This document shows, one piece after another, positions 31,771 to 44,706 of a stretch of 64,000 bases of DNA. The notes beneath the pieces were generated by a model that was not told the DNA's origin, ran no database searches, and worked only from the letters and a program-made list of their open reading frames with translations. The translations under genes were made by a program, and so were the position numbers. This stretch comes from Linepithema humile (Eukaryota > Arthropoda > Insecta > Hymenoptera > Formicidae): assembly GCF_040581485.1 (NCBI RefSeq), contig NC_090130.1, forward strand, positions 15,255,656-15,319,655, written 5' to 3'. How positions within the stretch are numbered: position 1 is the stretch's first letter; each line of letters opens with the position of its first letter.

Positions 31771-32367
31771 TGTTGTGCCCTTGGTGATAGGGCACGGGTT
31801 CGGGATCTGCCGAGGAGTTAGGCCGGGAATCCGGGAATAATCCTTTTTTGTTCTTCTTAATAAAAAAACAATCTCCCATATATTTATTGGTTTCTTGATT
31901 TATTACAAGTTCCCTTACTTCTATGTAATCTAGGTTCCGTCAGGAATCCTTGCCTTAGTGTAGTATCACGGAGCCCCAAGTTATTCTTATTCGCTTTTAG
32001 CGAATTGTTATAATTCGCGTTCTTCTAGATTTGTGGTCCCAACGGACATACGTCCGTTTCTTGTGAATGATAGTTTTAGACCCGCCGTCGTGATCTCGCG
32101 ACGGCGATTTTATATACGTGAAACTGCACTTGATTGCAGTTTTAACGATCTAACTTGCTGACGAAATTCGATCGTTCGTCAGCATTGTCGCGTAAAAAGT
32201 GAATTAGGTTTTAATTTTCGCTGCGCGATTTATCCGGTGTCTCGCATGAGCCGGAAACTGAATATTAGATATCTTAATCTGATATGCAATAGATATTTTC
32301 TTATATTTTATTAATATATATATATTTTATTATTAATAATTGGTTGTGGTTCTTTGGACCCACAACA
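31771..32367 (-). repeat. Gypsy A 5' LTR (597 bp)
   Basis: Identical in length and, as far as I can read, in sequence to 23455-24051. It abuts TSD GCGC (32368-32371) and resumes the palindrome arm at GCGCGTTAG. Confidence 0.95.
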
Positions 32368-32463
32368 GCGCGTTAGATTTTTTTTAAAGTGGATCTTCGC
32401 CTGTAGCCCTATTATACCACTTTTTATTACATTATATATTTACAAAAGATATATATATATATA

Positions 32464-33337
32464 CCGGGTGGGCCATTTTAATCTATCCACGTAAATTTCT
32501 CCGTAAGTAAGCCAAATACAGAAAAATGGTTCAGACAAAAGTTGTTCAGGACAATAAGGGTCACCTATTTGTATTAGTGACTTTGACCTTAAAGTCAATT
32601 TTCAAGGTCATTTGAAGGTCAGAGTTATTTTTTTAAATAAACCCCCTATTTTTGATTCCAAAATCTAATAGCTGGTGTCAAGAGCTTTTCAAAACACTAT
32701 AATGAAGTTATTTTTCATTAAGAACTTTTCGAGTTATGAGGCTTGTAAATTACAGTATTTTGACATAAAATACAAATTATCTTGTAAAACATTCAATTTT
32801 TGGGAATCTTACCTTAATACTTTTATGCATAAAATAATGAGACGAATCAATTGGTATAAAGAAAACACATTGGTTTTAAAAAAAAGTATGCAGTTGCATG
32901 TTGCAAATTACATATTTATTCTTGAAAGCAACTATGTGTTTTCTTTATATCAATTGATTCGTCTCATTATTTTATGCATAAAAGTATTAAGGTAAGATTC
33001 CCAAAAATTGAATGTTTTCAAGATATTTTGTATTTTATGTCAAAATACTGTAATTTACAAGCCTCATAACTCGAAAAGTTCTTAATGAAAAATAACTTCA
33101 TTATAGTGTTTTGAAAAGCTTTTGATACCAGCTATTAGATTTTGGAATCAAAAACAGGGGGTTTATTTAAAAAAATAATTGACCTTTAAATGACCTTGAA
33201 AATTGACTTTAAGGTCAAAGTCACTAACACAAATAGGTGACCCTTATTGTCCTGAACAACTTTTGTCTGAACCATTTTTCTGTATTTGGCTTACTTACGG
33301 AGAAATTTACGTGGATAGATTAAAATGGCCCACCCGG
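32464..33337 (+). mobile_element. mariner-type fold-back element at the palindrome centre
   Basis: 874 bp, CCGGGTGGGCCATTTTAATC at the left and its reverse complement at the right, TA on both sides. The arms of about 420 bp meet around 32890-32930. A diverged relative at about 50128-50440 is also palindromic around the same core, so the family is natively fold-back. Internal open frames are repeat artefacts. Confidence 0.8.
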
Positions 33338-33680
33338 TATATATATATATATATCTTTTGTAAATATATAATGTAATAAAAAGTGGTATAATAGGGCTAC
33401 AGGCGAAGATCCACTTTAAAAAAAATCTAACGCGCTATTAGTGGCACCTTATGGGTAGCGTGGAAGACCACTATTAATTATTATTACTAAATAATTATTT
33501 ATATATCTTTTTTTCAGTTATTTATAAATTTCACGTGTTCTTCTTTAAATATATTCATATTTCTGTTAAATATAATCACATTAATAAATATATGTATCAT
33601 TATGTATCATGAATAAACAAATAGTAAAAAAAAAAGTAAAAAAATTTACATAAATCTCTTTGACTTATTTCTTGTTAAAT

Positions 33681-34105
33681 CAGGCCTCGGAATTATTTCA
33701 TCTTTTCAGCCGATTCTCGTGGTATATGCCTCCTTTCCTCTCTTCACCGCGCGCGCGGCAGCCGCTAGGGCCAGCGCCGCCGAGCGTTAGGAGCAGCGCT
33801 ATCCGATAAATGTTGGGTTCTTCTTCCTTGATCATTAAAAGTTAAAAAAATTTATTAAAAATATTTTTTTTATTTTTAAATTTATTATGTGAAAATATTT
33901 CAATAGATTTCCACGTCACCCATAAGGTACTATTGCTATTGAGGAAAATAATATTTTTAATAAATTTTTTTAACATTAATCGGATAGCGCCGCTCTTAAC
34001 GCTCGGCGGCGCTGGCCCTAGCGTTTGCCGCGCGCGCGGTGAAGAGAGGAAAGGAGGCGTGTACCACGAGAATCGGCTGAAAAGATGAAATAATTCCGAG
34101 GCCTG
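33681..34105 (-). mobile_element. hAT-like fold-back MITE (right palindrome arm)
   Basis: Mirror copy of 22782-23206 with the same 8-bp duplication in reverse complement (TGTTAAAT, 33673-33680 and 34106-34113). Because both arms share the insertion, the MITE was in place before the palindrome formed. Confidence 0.85.
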
Positions 34106-35254
34106 TGTTAAATTATCAAATCTAAATGTGATCTATATAAGATGTACCATAAACTTGAAAAAAATCGGACACCACTCAGTCTCGAAACCTCTGATCTGCG
34201 TTGTGATAGACCAACTATTTTCCGTTAAGCCACTGCACATTATTAAGAATGAGATCGATGCTATCGTTACTTGTATTACATTTGCATAAGAGACTGAATT
34301 TCTTTCTACATTGAAATTATTATTTGAATCACTCTTTACGATTAATACTTTTTTTTTTTTTTTTTTTCGAGAAAGAGAAAACATTTTTTAATACAGATCA
34401 TATATTAGTTATATAAAAATATGTATATTTTATTGTACATGGCATGTACTAAATATTACAAAAACATTATAAAAAGCATTTTTTAATATAAAAAATTTTT
34501 TATAATTATTTAATAAAAACTGACTTGTTATTGTTAATAAAAAAATTAAAAATAATTTTACAATTCTGCAATAAAAGCTTATTAAATATTATTTTTATAT
34601 TAACATTATTTTAACATTATTTTATTATTAAACTTTATTTTAATTTATTAATTTGATTATATACAGTTGAAAAAAATGCAAAAAAAGAAAAAAAAAGTTG
34701 CAAAAAGTAGGTCTCGAATATGGGATCTTTAATTTTCAAGCGATTCGCCTTACTCGATTAAAAAACGCTTGATTCTTTGTTGTACGCTGCTGTTGATCAA
34801 ACAGTCTAACGCACGGCAAGGACGCGTGACGTAAATAGCTTCGCTTGTGGATATAATATGGACATGAACCATCTCAGAAAATAGACGTGACTTTTTGACC
34901 GATGCGGAAAATGGACGTGGCTATTTAGTTCCTAAGCCGGCCGGAAATGGACGTGCGTCACTAGCGTACGGCCTAGAGAAAGCGTCGTACGGAAAACGGC
35001 AGCGTGGCCTCTCTCAGGTTTCTCTCTGCTATAAGTATCTTATATTTTGTCTCGACAGATAGTAAAAGAAACTAGTAAAATCTAATAACTCGCAATAACT
35101 CGTACCGAAAAATGGGACGCAACGCATTTTTTCGTTTGAGCTTCTTATTCGAGTTTTGCATCCAAATTCAGTGTGTACATGATCCGAGTTCTAGTAACTT
35201 TCCCTCAGTCCGAGATCTCGGACCGAGTTCTAGTATCGTGGACACAAGGTTTAA

Positions 35255-35703
35255 TGGCTTCTGCAGATAGGATGTTGCTTGTCGCGCAACAAAAGATGCG
35301 ATAGCCAATCACCTTCCAACTTTTCCATAAAAGCGAAAAATTGACTATCGCGTCGCTTTTTATTACATAGCAAGCATTACAGCGTCCTACGTGCAAGAGT
35401 GATATATTATATCTATATATATTAATTAAAGCTATAAATCTAATATTTCAATCAGCGCATAAAATTTATTACTATCTGCATATATATATAATCCTAGAAA
35501 GAAACCTATTTTTTACTGCAACATTTGTGATTTATTGCACATCAGATCGATTTACTGATTTAATAAAAACGCAGATTTTCCAAAAATAATATGATTTAAT
35601 TAACTACAGAAAAAGTACCGCAATATATAAAAATTATGTTGAATATAAAATTAATTCACACATAATGAGCAACATATGCAATATTAATAGCATGTTGACA
35701 TAG
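35255..35703 (+). other. AT-rich spacer without a gene
   Basis: Sequence between the right CCTTGTGTCC end and the 60-bp repeat block. No coding or RNA signal seen. Confidence 0.35.
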
Positions 35704-36740
<1,037 letters not shown>

Positions 36741-37096
36741 GGAGGGCATATTTTAATATAAATTCTAAAATATTTTAATTAAATTTTTTTAATCAAATTT
36801 TTATTAGTTTTATTTATACATTTTATGTATATTTTATGTATGTTTATTTTGAATTTGCACCTTGAATAATATATCAGTTATTTTTCATGTTGGTAATATA
36901 TAAAAAATTTAGATAATTATTAAAATACAAACATATTGGAGTGTCTTTTTTGGAACTTTGCCAGACCTTGCAGCCGGCAGAACCTCAGCCAGGACCAGAG
37001 ATTTCGGGAGAGAAAAACGCGTCAGAAGGGGCATCCGGAAGGACGACTATGAAGGATGGAGAGACCCCTGCAAAAATCTGAAACATGTATATATAG
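36741..37096 (+). repeat. Dispersed AT-rich repeat (R170 family), copy 1
   Basis: About 36790-36960 contains TTTTATGTATATTTTATGTA and ends at ACATATTGGAGTGTCTTTTT. Other copies are near 45980-46120 (inverted), 46560-46720 and 47800-47960 (inverted). No coding capacity. Confidence 0.6.
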
Positions 37097-37478
37097 TGTT
37101 GCGTCCGCGAACAGTCTTTCCGTCGCAAACGGCACGCACGAAAGAATGAACACTTTTGTGAACACAACAGAACTTTATTTCACTCAAACACTGAACGGTA
37201 AAACACAGAACAAGCTCGTTTTAATGGTACACCGCTGAGCTAGCAGAAACACGTCCGTACTTTTCTGCAGCTCCCGAAAATCTGACATCTGTCTCCTTGT
37301 TTACATTTTCTTAGCAACAACTTGTTTATTTACAATATCCTAGTAACTGTTAAACATTTACTATTTCTTAGCAACTATCCTCTTTTATTAACTCCGCAAA
37401 TCAATATATCGATCGCAGTTCTATCAGCTGTCAAACGCGATATCGGGCGACGAAAATCAAAACGGTGAGGACGCAACA
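37097..37478 (-). repeat. Gypsy B 3' LTR (382 bp)
   Basis: TGTTGCGTCC ... GGACGCAACA. The adjacent minus-strand AAGAAAGGGGGAAG (37479 onward) is its polypurine tract. Confidence 0.95.
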
Positions 37479-38067
37479 CTTCCCCCTTTCTTCAAAATTG
37501 TCGTCCCGACAATTATTCCAGAGTTCCAATGTTGTCCTCTTGTGATGATTATAAGGTACCAAGATTCTTCTTCGCTCTACCCTATGCTGCTGCAGTAGGT
37601 TACCAAGCGTAAATCGTCGGTCCTTATTTCGTTGATTCCAGGGCACCCAAACGATTTTCTTGCTCTACCTTGAGTTTCTGCTGCAAGTTACCGAGCTTCG
37701 TTCCTAGGTCCCAATCAACCTTGCACCCAAGCGTCTTGCAATCGAGTTTTTCGGACAAGAGGGGGGGGGGTAGCTTCCGTGGACCCTTCGCCTTTAAAAA
37801 GACTCCTCAAGTCCCTGTCTCGGCATTTACCCTTCGTCCCACGGGAAAACCACGGTCAAAAACCGTGGGCGAGACAGTCTTCAATCAATTATTCTTCACT
37901 TCTTTTTATTTCCATTCCTTTAACTGCTTTCCATTTCCAAACAGTTCCATATTCGTAAAGATGAAATCTTCAGAACACTAAAAAAAAATAAAACTCAAAT
38001 AAGTAAATTGATCACAAAAGAAGAATATTAATTAGGGCTTCAGATATAATAAAACTTTCCATAATTC

Positions 38068-41000
38068 TTAAATTTGTCTCTCATGATAAGAAGCTAACCT
38101 ATCTAAATGAACTATTTTATTCTTATGTTTTCTCGATTTCCGAATACAATAAACTACATCATTTAATTTTTTAACAACCTCAATTGCTTTGCAATTTGGG
38201 AGTTCTTCCAATAATTCTTCGAGGATTAAACAACCAAACTTTTTGTCCAAGCTCAAACCGAATTCGACGAGCTTTCTGATCATAAAGAGCCTTAACTTTT
38301 TGAGATCTTATTCTCAACTGTTGTCTGACTTCCTCATGGATTTTATTTAATTTTTCCTTTAACTTTGTTACATAACTTCCTTCTGAATATTCTATTTCTT
38401 CAGGGGGACTACCACGAAGAAGATCCAAAGGTAGTTTCAAATCCCGACCAAAACACAATTCAGCAAGGGAAATCTTAGTGGTTTCATGTCTAGAAGACCT
38501 ATACGCTAATAGACTCATTCTTATCCAACGATCCCAATCTCGTTGATTTTCTGAAACAAATTTAGCCAAATAATTCGTAATTGTTTGATGTTGACGCTCT
38601 ACTAATCCATTAGATTGGGGATGAAACGGAGTTGTTCTAGTTTTCTTTATCCCTAACAAATGTGACAATTCAAGTAAAAGTCGTGAATCAAAATTCCTTC
38701 CTTGATCCGTATGTAATTCAGAAGGTACTCTAAATCTAGAAACTACCTGATTAACAAAAACTTCTGCAATAGTGTTAGCTTTAAAATTCTTTAATGGAAA
38801 AGCCTCTACCCATTTGATAAAACAATCTGACACAACTAACAGATATTTATTTCCTGTAGTAGAAGTCGGAAATGGACCAAGAATATCCATTTGTATCCTT
38901 TTAAAAAAAACTCCAGAATTATAAATTTGCATTTCAGATCTTTCTTTATTAGAAGGACTTTTTTTTGCAATACAAATATCACAGGATCTACACCAATTTT
39001 CAACATCCTGTTTACAGGTTGCCCAATAAAATCACTTTCGAACTCTATCCAAAGTTTTGTTGACTCCAAAATGTCTTCCAGAAGAAGAATCGTGAGCCTC
39101 TTCCAAAATCTGTTGCACTTTATTTCGTGGAACTATAATTTGAAAAACATAAGTTTGTAAATCAGGGGATTCCCATTTCCTATATAAAACACCATTTCTT
39201 ATTTCCAATGAATCCCATTGCGTCCAGTAAACTTTAGCTGAAGAATCTTCCGAAACAATTTCCTGCCAATGAGGACGTTGATTTTTTTCTTTTCCTTGAA
39301 GAATTTTGATCAATGTCAAATCCTTAATTTGTTCTTCTTTCCAATCTATTGAATTTTCTGATTTTAAAATTATTCTTCCTATTAATCTTTCTTTCTCTTC
39401 CTTAGAATCTAATTTATTACAATAATTACAATTGACTTCTTCACAAGGTCGTCTGGACAAACCATCGGCATTGTTATGTAATTTCCCTTTTTGATGAATA
39501 ATTTCAAAATTATACTGTTGAATCCGTTCTAGCCAACGTGCTAACTGACCTTCCAAATTCCTGAATGACATTAACCATCGAAGAGAGATATGATCAGTTC
39601 TGATTAGAAATTTACTTCCATATATAAATAATGATGAAAAGACTTGAGTGAATCAACTATAGCAAGCAATTCCCGTCGTGTGACACAATAATTCCTTTCT
39701 GATTTATTTAACACCCGACTAAAATATGCTATCACTTTTTCTTCTTTATCTTGAATCTGAGATAATACCGCACCAATTCCATGATTGGAAGCATCGGTAT
39801 CAAGAATGTATTGTCCTTCATCTTTTGGAAAGGACAGAATAGGAGAAGACACTAAACATCTCTTTAATTCCTCAAAAGCTGTCTCACATTGCTCAGACCA
39901 AACAAATTTTGTGGAATTTTCCGTTAATGAAAATAACGGTTTTGCTATCAACGAAAAACCTTTTACGAATTTCCTATAATAAGAACAAAATCCTAAGAAA
40001 CTACGAATCTGCTTTTTAGTACGAGAAACCGGCCAATTCTTAACAGTTGAAATCTTTTCATCATCCGTAGTTATTCCTTTCTCGGAAACAACATGTCCTA
40101 AATATTTTATTTCCCTTTTAAAGAAAGAACATTTCTTTGGATTTAATTTTAAATTTGAAGAACGTAACCGTAAGAAGACTTGCCTCAGATGTTCCAACAT
40201 AACTTCAAAACTCTTACTAAAAATTATAACATCATCCAAGTATACCAAACAAATCTTGCTTATTAATTGTTGTAAAACCTTTTCCATAAGTCGCTCAAAA
40301 GTGGCAGAAGCATTACAAAGCCCAAATGGCATAACAGTAAATTGCCACAGTCCATTTCTAATGGAAAATGCTGTCTTTTCTTTATTCTCTGGACGAATTT
40401 TTACTTGCCAATAACCACTTTTCAAATCCAAAGTAGAAAACCGAGAATTACCGGACAATTGATCTAACATATCGTCAATACGGGGAATAGGATAGGAATC
40501 TTTTATAGTAATTGCATTCAACTTCCTATAATCAACACAAAATCTTATTGTTCCATCTTTCTTTTTAACCATTACTGCTGGAGAAACCCAAGGACTGTGT
40601 GATTCCTCTATTACTCCTTGTTGTTTCATATCTTCAATGATTATATCGACTTCCTCTTGCATACGCAAAGGTATTCGTCGAGGAGTCTGCTTGATAGGAT
40701 TAAAATTATTAACATTTATGACATGTTCCACCATGTCACAATTTCCAGCTACAATTTCCTCTGAGAACACATCCTCAAAATCCATCAAAAATCGAACAAA
40801 AAGATCCCTTTGATCTTTATTTAAATTTCTTGATTCCCTTTCAAAAAGTTCAATTAACTTTTGAGGAACTTTATCAACACAATTTTCTATTCGGGAACAA
40901 ACAAATTCCTCCTCCTCTTTCAGCACAGAATTCCCAAAAATTGGTTCAAAAATGTTTTCTAAATTTATTTCCGAAAGAAAATCAGTCCCTAATAAACAAT

Positions 41001-41169
41001 CCTCATCTATATCTACTACAAAAACTGGAAGTTCAACTGAATATTTTCCTAATTCAATTAATACAATTTCTTTGAATTCAATAGGAACTTTTTCTCCCGT
41101 AGGATATTTCAAACAATGAGAAAAATTGACGTTTAGATTAGATTGCATTCTATTATCTATTATATGCAT
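38068..41169 (-). pseudogene. Gypsy B pol (RT, RNase H, integrase), frameshifted
   Basis: Segment 1 (41169-39604) carries the end of the protease (LLGTDFLSE), RT with LVYLDDVIIF, FLGFCSYYRKF, and RNase H start (DTDASNHGIGA). It stops at 39604 and coding resumes in another frame at 39571-39032 (QLARWLERIQ ... NADGLSRR). The zinc-finger part of the integrase is split across frames near 39032-38932. Segment 3 (38932-38180) is the integrase core with Asp in QMDILGPF, Asp in TDQGRNF and Glu in GLVERQHQ. A final shift at about 38200-38280 puts the integrase tail in 38283-38068. The catalytic residues survive but the polyprotein cannot be made. Confidence 0.9.
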
Positions 41170-41825
41170 AATCTATTGCCACTTTTTATTTCGGTTCCGG
41201 GAATGTTTTAAGACTGAGCTGGTCTTATGTTAAAGCACAAACACTCAAACCAACAGATACTCTGATACGAAATGAATAACGTGCTATATCTGACATCTTC
41301 TAAAAAAGACCAACTTGCATTAATGTATCATAAACGTATATAACCATGCATAACGGACACTAGAAACGCACGGAACATTTTCGACAAAAAAATCGGTTCT
41401 TTTTAGGGCCAAATGATGTGTAAACTCCGATCGCGCAACCTCCTCGCGGTGCACATCGGGTAATTCTAATGCCGACGGTAATTGCTTGATTAACGTTAAT
41501 TAATTGTACGTTTTATTATGAAGGAATTAAACGCTCTTAGAATTTAATCGATAAAAATGGCGATCAATTAAAACGGAATTTTCATTTACGCGCGCGCACA
41601 CACACACACACACACGCACACAAAACATATACACGGTACCAGCATTATCATCCATCGTAAACATTACCATAAGCCGATGAACGCATTTTCGCGATGTTTG
41701 ACGCTCTGTATCTCGGAAACTGTCCATTTTTTGACTTTGTGCCCATAGACACTTTTGATCGGGACGTCATGAACTACATTATACTACATTTTCAGTCGAT
41801 TCGACTGAGATCCATTTTCCATAAG
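41170..41825 (-). other. Unidentified insertion splitting the Gypsy B protease
   Basis: The protease active-site stretch (KIDTGSDVTLI, minus strand, near 41900) and its C-terminal part (from 41160) are separated by about 650 bases with no retroelement similarity. The insert contains a (CA)n run at 41588-41625 and is less AT-rich than its surroundings. I could not find clear terminal repeats or a target duplication. Confidence 0.5.
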
Positions 41826-42095
41826 GTTTGTGCGGGGTCCTTTACCAAAGTTTGTTGTTTAGATTTTTTCACTAAACTTTTATTAATTAATGTTACATCC
41901 GAGCCCGTATCAATTTTAAAATCACACAATTGTTTATTAATATAACCTTTAAAACAAAACAATTTTCTTTTACTTTTAATATTTTTAAACTTATTACAAC
42001 AAATTTTATTATTCTCATACGGGGTCTTTAGTTCGATAGCCGAACTTGCCCCTACTAGTTCGACTAAATCTAGTTTCTCTTTTTAGGGTTTTGCT

Positions 42096-43103
42096 TTAAT
42101 GTTGGACATTCTGCTCAGAAATGACCCGAATTTCCGCATTGCCAACATTCTTTATTATTTTGAATAATTTTATTCTTTTGAATCTTATTTTTTTGAAAAA
42201 CTTTAATTTCCTTTTATCTTTGACTTTTTCCTCTTCATTTGTTTCTTTCAAATAATTGTTGTCCTTATTTTTATTTTTATTAAACTTTTCCGTATTCTTT
42301 TTAAATTTTTCAGAAAAACTATTTTCATTTACTTCTTTTATAACTTTTGCTGTTTCAATTGCTAATTTTAGCGATGTTATCCCTTCTAATTGAAGGGTTC
42401 TCTTTATAAATCCGTCGTTCAAAACATTGATGAATTGTGCACATGCAATTTTTTCGCGGACTTCAATTGAACATTCCGCATATGCCAATCTGGCAAGTCT
42501 TTCTATCTCAGCACCTAAATCCGAAACATCTTCTCCAAATTTTTGCCGACGATTCGTAAATTGAGTGTAATATGTACCTGAGAGGCACCCCTCTCCAAAA
42601 CGTAATTCCAATTTTGATTTTAATTCGTCAAAATTTAAATTTTCTATTTCGGACACACATTCTAACACCGAACGTGCCTTTTCCCTCAAACAAGAAGCTA
42701 ACGCGAAAGTTTTTACTCTATTCGACCAATTATTTGCACTAGCTATCAAATTAAATTGTACAAAGAATTCGCGTAAAGATCCCGTTCCGTCATAAACATC
42801 AGGCTTTAATTTATAACCCAAATTCATAGCATTCGCACACAATTCATCTCGCGGTATTAAATTTTCGCGACTAGCGTTATTCTGAGAGTTATTATGTGCA
42901 CGACTTAGCTGGGTTAGTTGTTCTTCAAATCCCTGCATCGCCAAATCTCGCCGCTCCAATTCCGCCTGCAACCGCTCCCGTTCCTGCCTGCGCTCCTCCC
43001 GAAGCTGCTCCAGCTCCTGCAGGATCGCTCTCAACGTTTCCGTTTCGGCAGACATCGCTGGGGTTTGCGAGCGCGTTCTCCTTGGCGTATGCGTAGTTGC
43101 CAT
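42096..43103 (-). pseudogene. Gypsy B gag
   Basis: Start at ATG 43103 (MATTHTPRRTRSQ); the frame extends four codons upstream with TTG. About 335 codons: a coiled-coil N-terminus (LEQLREERRQERERLQAEL), then a retrotransposon Gag capsid-like domain (LREFFVQFNLIASANNWSN ... CLREKARSVL). Near the end the frame shifts: a CCHC knuckle (CWQCGNSGHF) sits in a neighbouring frame around 42110-42150 and is itself followed by a TGA. Gag is thus truncated before its nucleic-acid-binding end. Confidence 0.85.
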
Positions 43104-43147
43104 TCTCAAAAACAATAAATCACTGCACAGTCCGATCGTTCGTTATG

Positions 43148-43165
43148 ATCCTGGACGAGCCCCCA
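43148..43165 (-). promoter_or_regulatory. Gypsy B primer-binding site (tRNA-Pro type)
   Basis: On minus TGGGGGCTCGTCCAGGAT, three bases inside the 5' LTR. It differs by one base from the tRNA-Pro PBS of murine leukaemia virus as I recall it. Confidence 0.8.
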
Positions 43166-43168
43166 AAA

Positions 43169-43550
43169 TGTTGCGTCCGCGAACAGTCTTTCCGTCGCAA
43201 ACGGCACGCACGAAAGAATGAACACTTTTGTGAACACAACAGAACTTTATTTCACTCAAACACTGAACGGTAAAACACAGAACAAGCTCGTTTTAATGGT
43301 ACACCGCTGAGCTAGCAGAAACACGTCCGCACTTTTCTGCAGCTCCCGAAAATCTGACATCTGTCTCCTTGTTTACATTCTCTTAGCAACAACTTGTTTA
43401 TTTACAATATCCTAGTAACTGTTAAACATTTACTATTTCTTAGCAACTATCCTCTTTTATTAACTCCGCAAATCAATATATCGATCGCGGTTCTATCAGC
43501 TGTCAAACGCGATATCGGGCGACGAAAATCAAAACGGCGAGGACGCAACA
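43169..43550 (-). repeat. Gypsy B 5' LTR (382 bp)
   Basis: Paired with 37097-37478. Differences seen include CCGCACTT versus CCGTACTT and GGCGAGG versus GGTGAGG, about 1 percent. Confidence 0.95.
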
Positions 43551-43606
43551 ATAGAAATTAAGATAGTTATAAGGACTTATGTAACCAAAGAAATACCTTT
43601 ATCTTA

Positions 43607-44703
43607 TAAGGGGAGGGCGCGGACTTCGGGTCACCGATTTCAAAGAAATTTTTATATGGTATAGTACTCTATCAGAAGAGTACTTTAGTAAAAGGATAGG
43701 GCGCAACGCTCAGCCGTTTTCGAGAAAAATCGATTTGAAGTTTATGGCGTCCCTTATATTCCGGTCCTGTTGGATCGATTGTCGAGATGGCGGCGTAGCT
43801 CGGGCACTTAGGCTCTGAGCTATCACGCTGTCAACCTGGGTTCGATCCCTGCCTATTATACTTTTTTTTTTTATTTATTTTATTTATTCTAGCGAATATT
43901 TATTCATTATATTATTATAATGAAATAAATTTATATTAATTAACAATTTTGTTTTTTTTTAATTTGTACTTTCACTACTTCTATCATATAAAAAATAAAG
44001 TAAAAAAAACATCTACGATTTAAATAATATTATAATTATTATTTAATACCAGAAATATTTTATTAATCATAATTTAATTTGGTATGTAATTTTCCACTCA
44101 ACTTCGTTGAGTTACTTATTGCTCCAACCATAATATTTGTATACCTAATGTTCTCACACCAGGTAACTGCTAACAGTTTTTAGCTCCCCTTCAGACTACT
44201 TCCATTCTGTAACGCGTATATTCCTACACATCAAATTAAATTATGATTAATAAAATATTTCTGGTATTAAATAATAATTATAATATTATTTAAATCGTAG
44301 ACGTTTTTTTTACTTTATTTTTTTATATGATAGTAGTAAAAGTGCAAATTAAAAAAAACACAAAATTGTTAATTAAAATAATTTTATTTAATTATAATAA
44401 TATAATGAATAAATATTCGCTAGAATAAATAAAATAAATGAAAAAAAAGTATAATAGGCAGGGATCGAACCCAGGTCAACAGCGTGATAGCCTAGGGCCT
44501 AAATGCCCGAGCTACGCCGCCATCTCGACAACCGATTCAACAGGACCGGAATATAAGGGACGCCATAAACTTCAAATCGATTTTTCTCGAAAACGGCTAA
44601 GCGTTGCGCCCTATCCTTTTACTCAAGTACTCTTCTGATAGAGTACTATACCATATAAAAATTTCTTTGAAATCGGTGACCCGAAGTCCGCGTCCTCCCC
44701 TTG
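43607..44703 (+). mobile_element. Fold-back element with tRNA-like promoter in each arm
   Basis: 1097 bp. The left end TAAGGGGAGGGCGCGGACTT pairs with the reverse complement of the right end; arms of about 460 bp surround a 160-base centre. TTA flanks both ends (43604-43606, 44704-44706), as for PIF/Harbinger-type MITEs. Each arm has a tRNA-derived stretch: box A-like TAGCTCGGGCACTTAGG (43796) and box B GGGTTCGATCCC (43838-43849), mirrored at about 44460-44515. Confidence 0.8.
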
Positions 44704-44706
44704 TTA

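Larger units (their letters stand above)
23455..32367 (-). mobile_element. Gypsy A: env-bearing LTR retrotransposon (errantivirus-type)
   Basis: 8913 bp, minus strand, flanked by GCGC (23451-23454 and 32368-32371). Order on its own strand: 5' LTR (31771-32367), tRNA-Leu-type PBS, leader with 90-bp repeats, gag-pol in one frame, a region with an antisense ORF, env, polypurine tract, 3' LTR. The uninterrupted palindrome arm on the other side preserves the empty target (AATAGCGCGTTAG), confirming the insertion. Identical LTRs imply a recent insertion, yet env is frameshifted. Confidence 0.95.
21855..35033 (+). repeat. Giant palindrome, arms about 2.1 kb, one arm split by Gypsy A
   Basis: Sequence 21855-23454 continues at 32368-32890 when the Gypsy provirus is removed, and this joined arm is the near-perfect reverse complement of about 32930-35033. 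The arms include TAGACTGTTTGATCAACAGC and GGTCTCGAATATGGGATC mirror pairs. Both arms carry the same hAT-like MITE. The centre lies inside a mariner-type fold-back element. Identical 83-codon open frames in the arms (22503 and 34384) are not genes. Confidence 0.9.
21163..35250 (+). mobile_element. Composite bounded by CCTTGTGTCCACGAT inverted repeats, TTA(A) flanks
   Basis: CCTTGTGTCCACGATGCTAG at 21164 is matched by its reverse complement ending at 35249, with similarity extending about 45 bases. TTAA is present just outside both ends (21159-21162 and 35251-35254), which fits either a TTAA duplication or the 3-bp TTA duplication of PIF/Harbinger elements. A MADF-domain gene remnant just inside the left end favours PIF/Harbinger. 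The interior is now dominated by a palindrome and a Gypsy insertion. No PIF transposase is visible. Confidence 0.5.
37097..43550 (-). mobile_element. Gypsy B: decayed LTR retrotransposon, tRNA-Pro-type PBS
   Basis: 6454 bp with 382-bp LTRs and TSD ATAG (37093-37096, 43551-43554). On minus: 5' LTR 43169-43550, PBS, gag, interrupted protease, RT, RNase H, integrase, polypurine tract, 3' LTR 37097-37478. No env is seen. The LTRs differ at about four positions, so it is somewhat older than Gypsy A, and its frames are broken. Confidence 0.95.

Noticed and set aside
22503..34384. Identical 83-codon open frames at 22503-22754 and 34384-34133
   Set aside because: They are mirror copies within the palindrome arms, AT-rich, without similarity to known proteins.
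41527..41727. Small open frames around the (CA)n run
   Set aside because: Val/Cys runs come from the microsatellite.
43790..43860. Functional tRNA gene in the fold-back arm
   Set aside because: Acceptor and T-stem pairing is incomplete and the segment is duplicated inverted in the other arm, so it is tRNA-derived.
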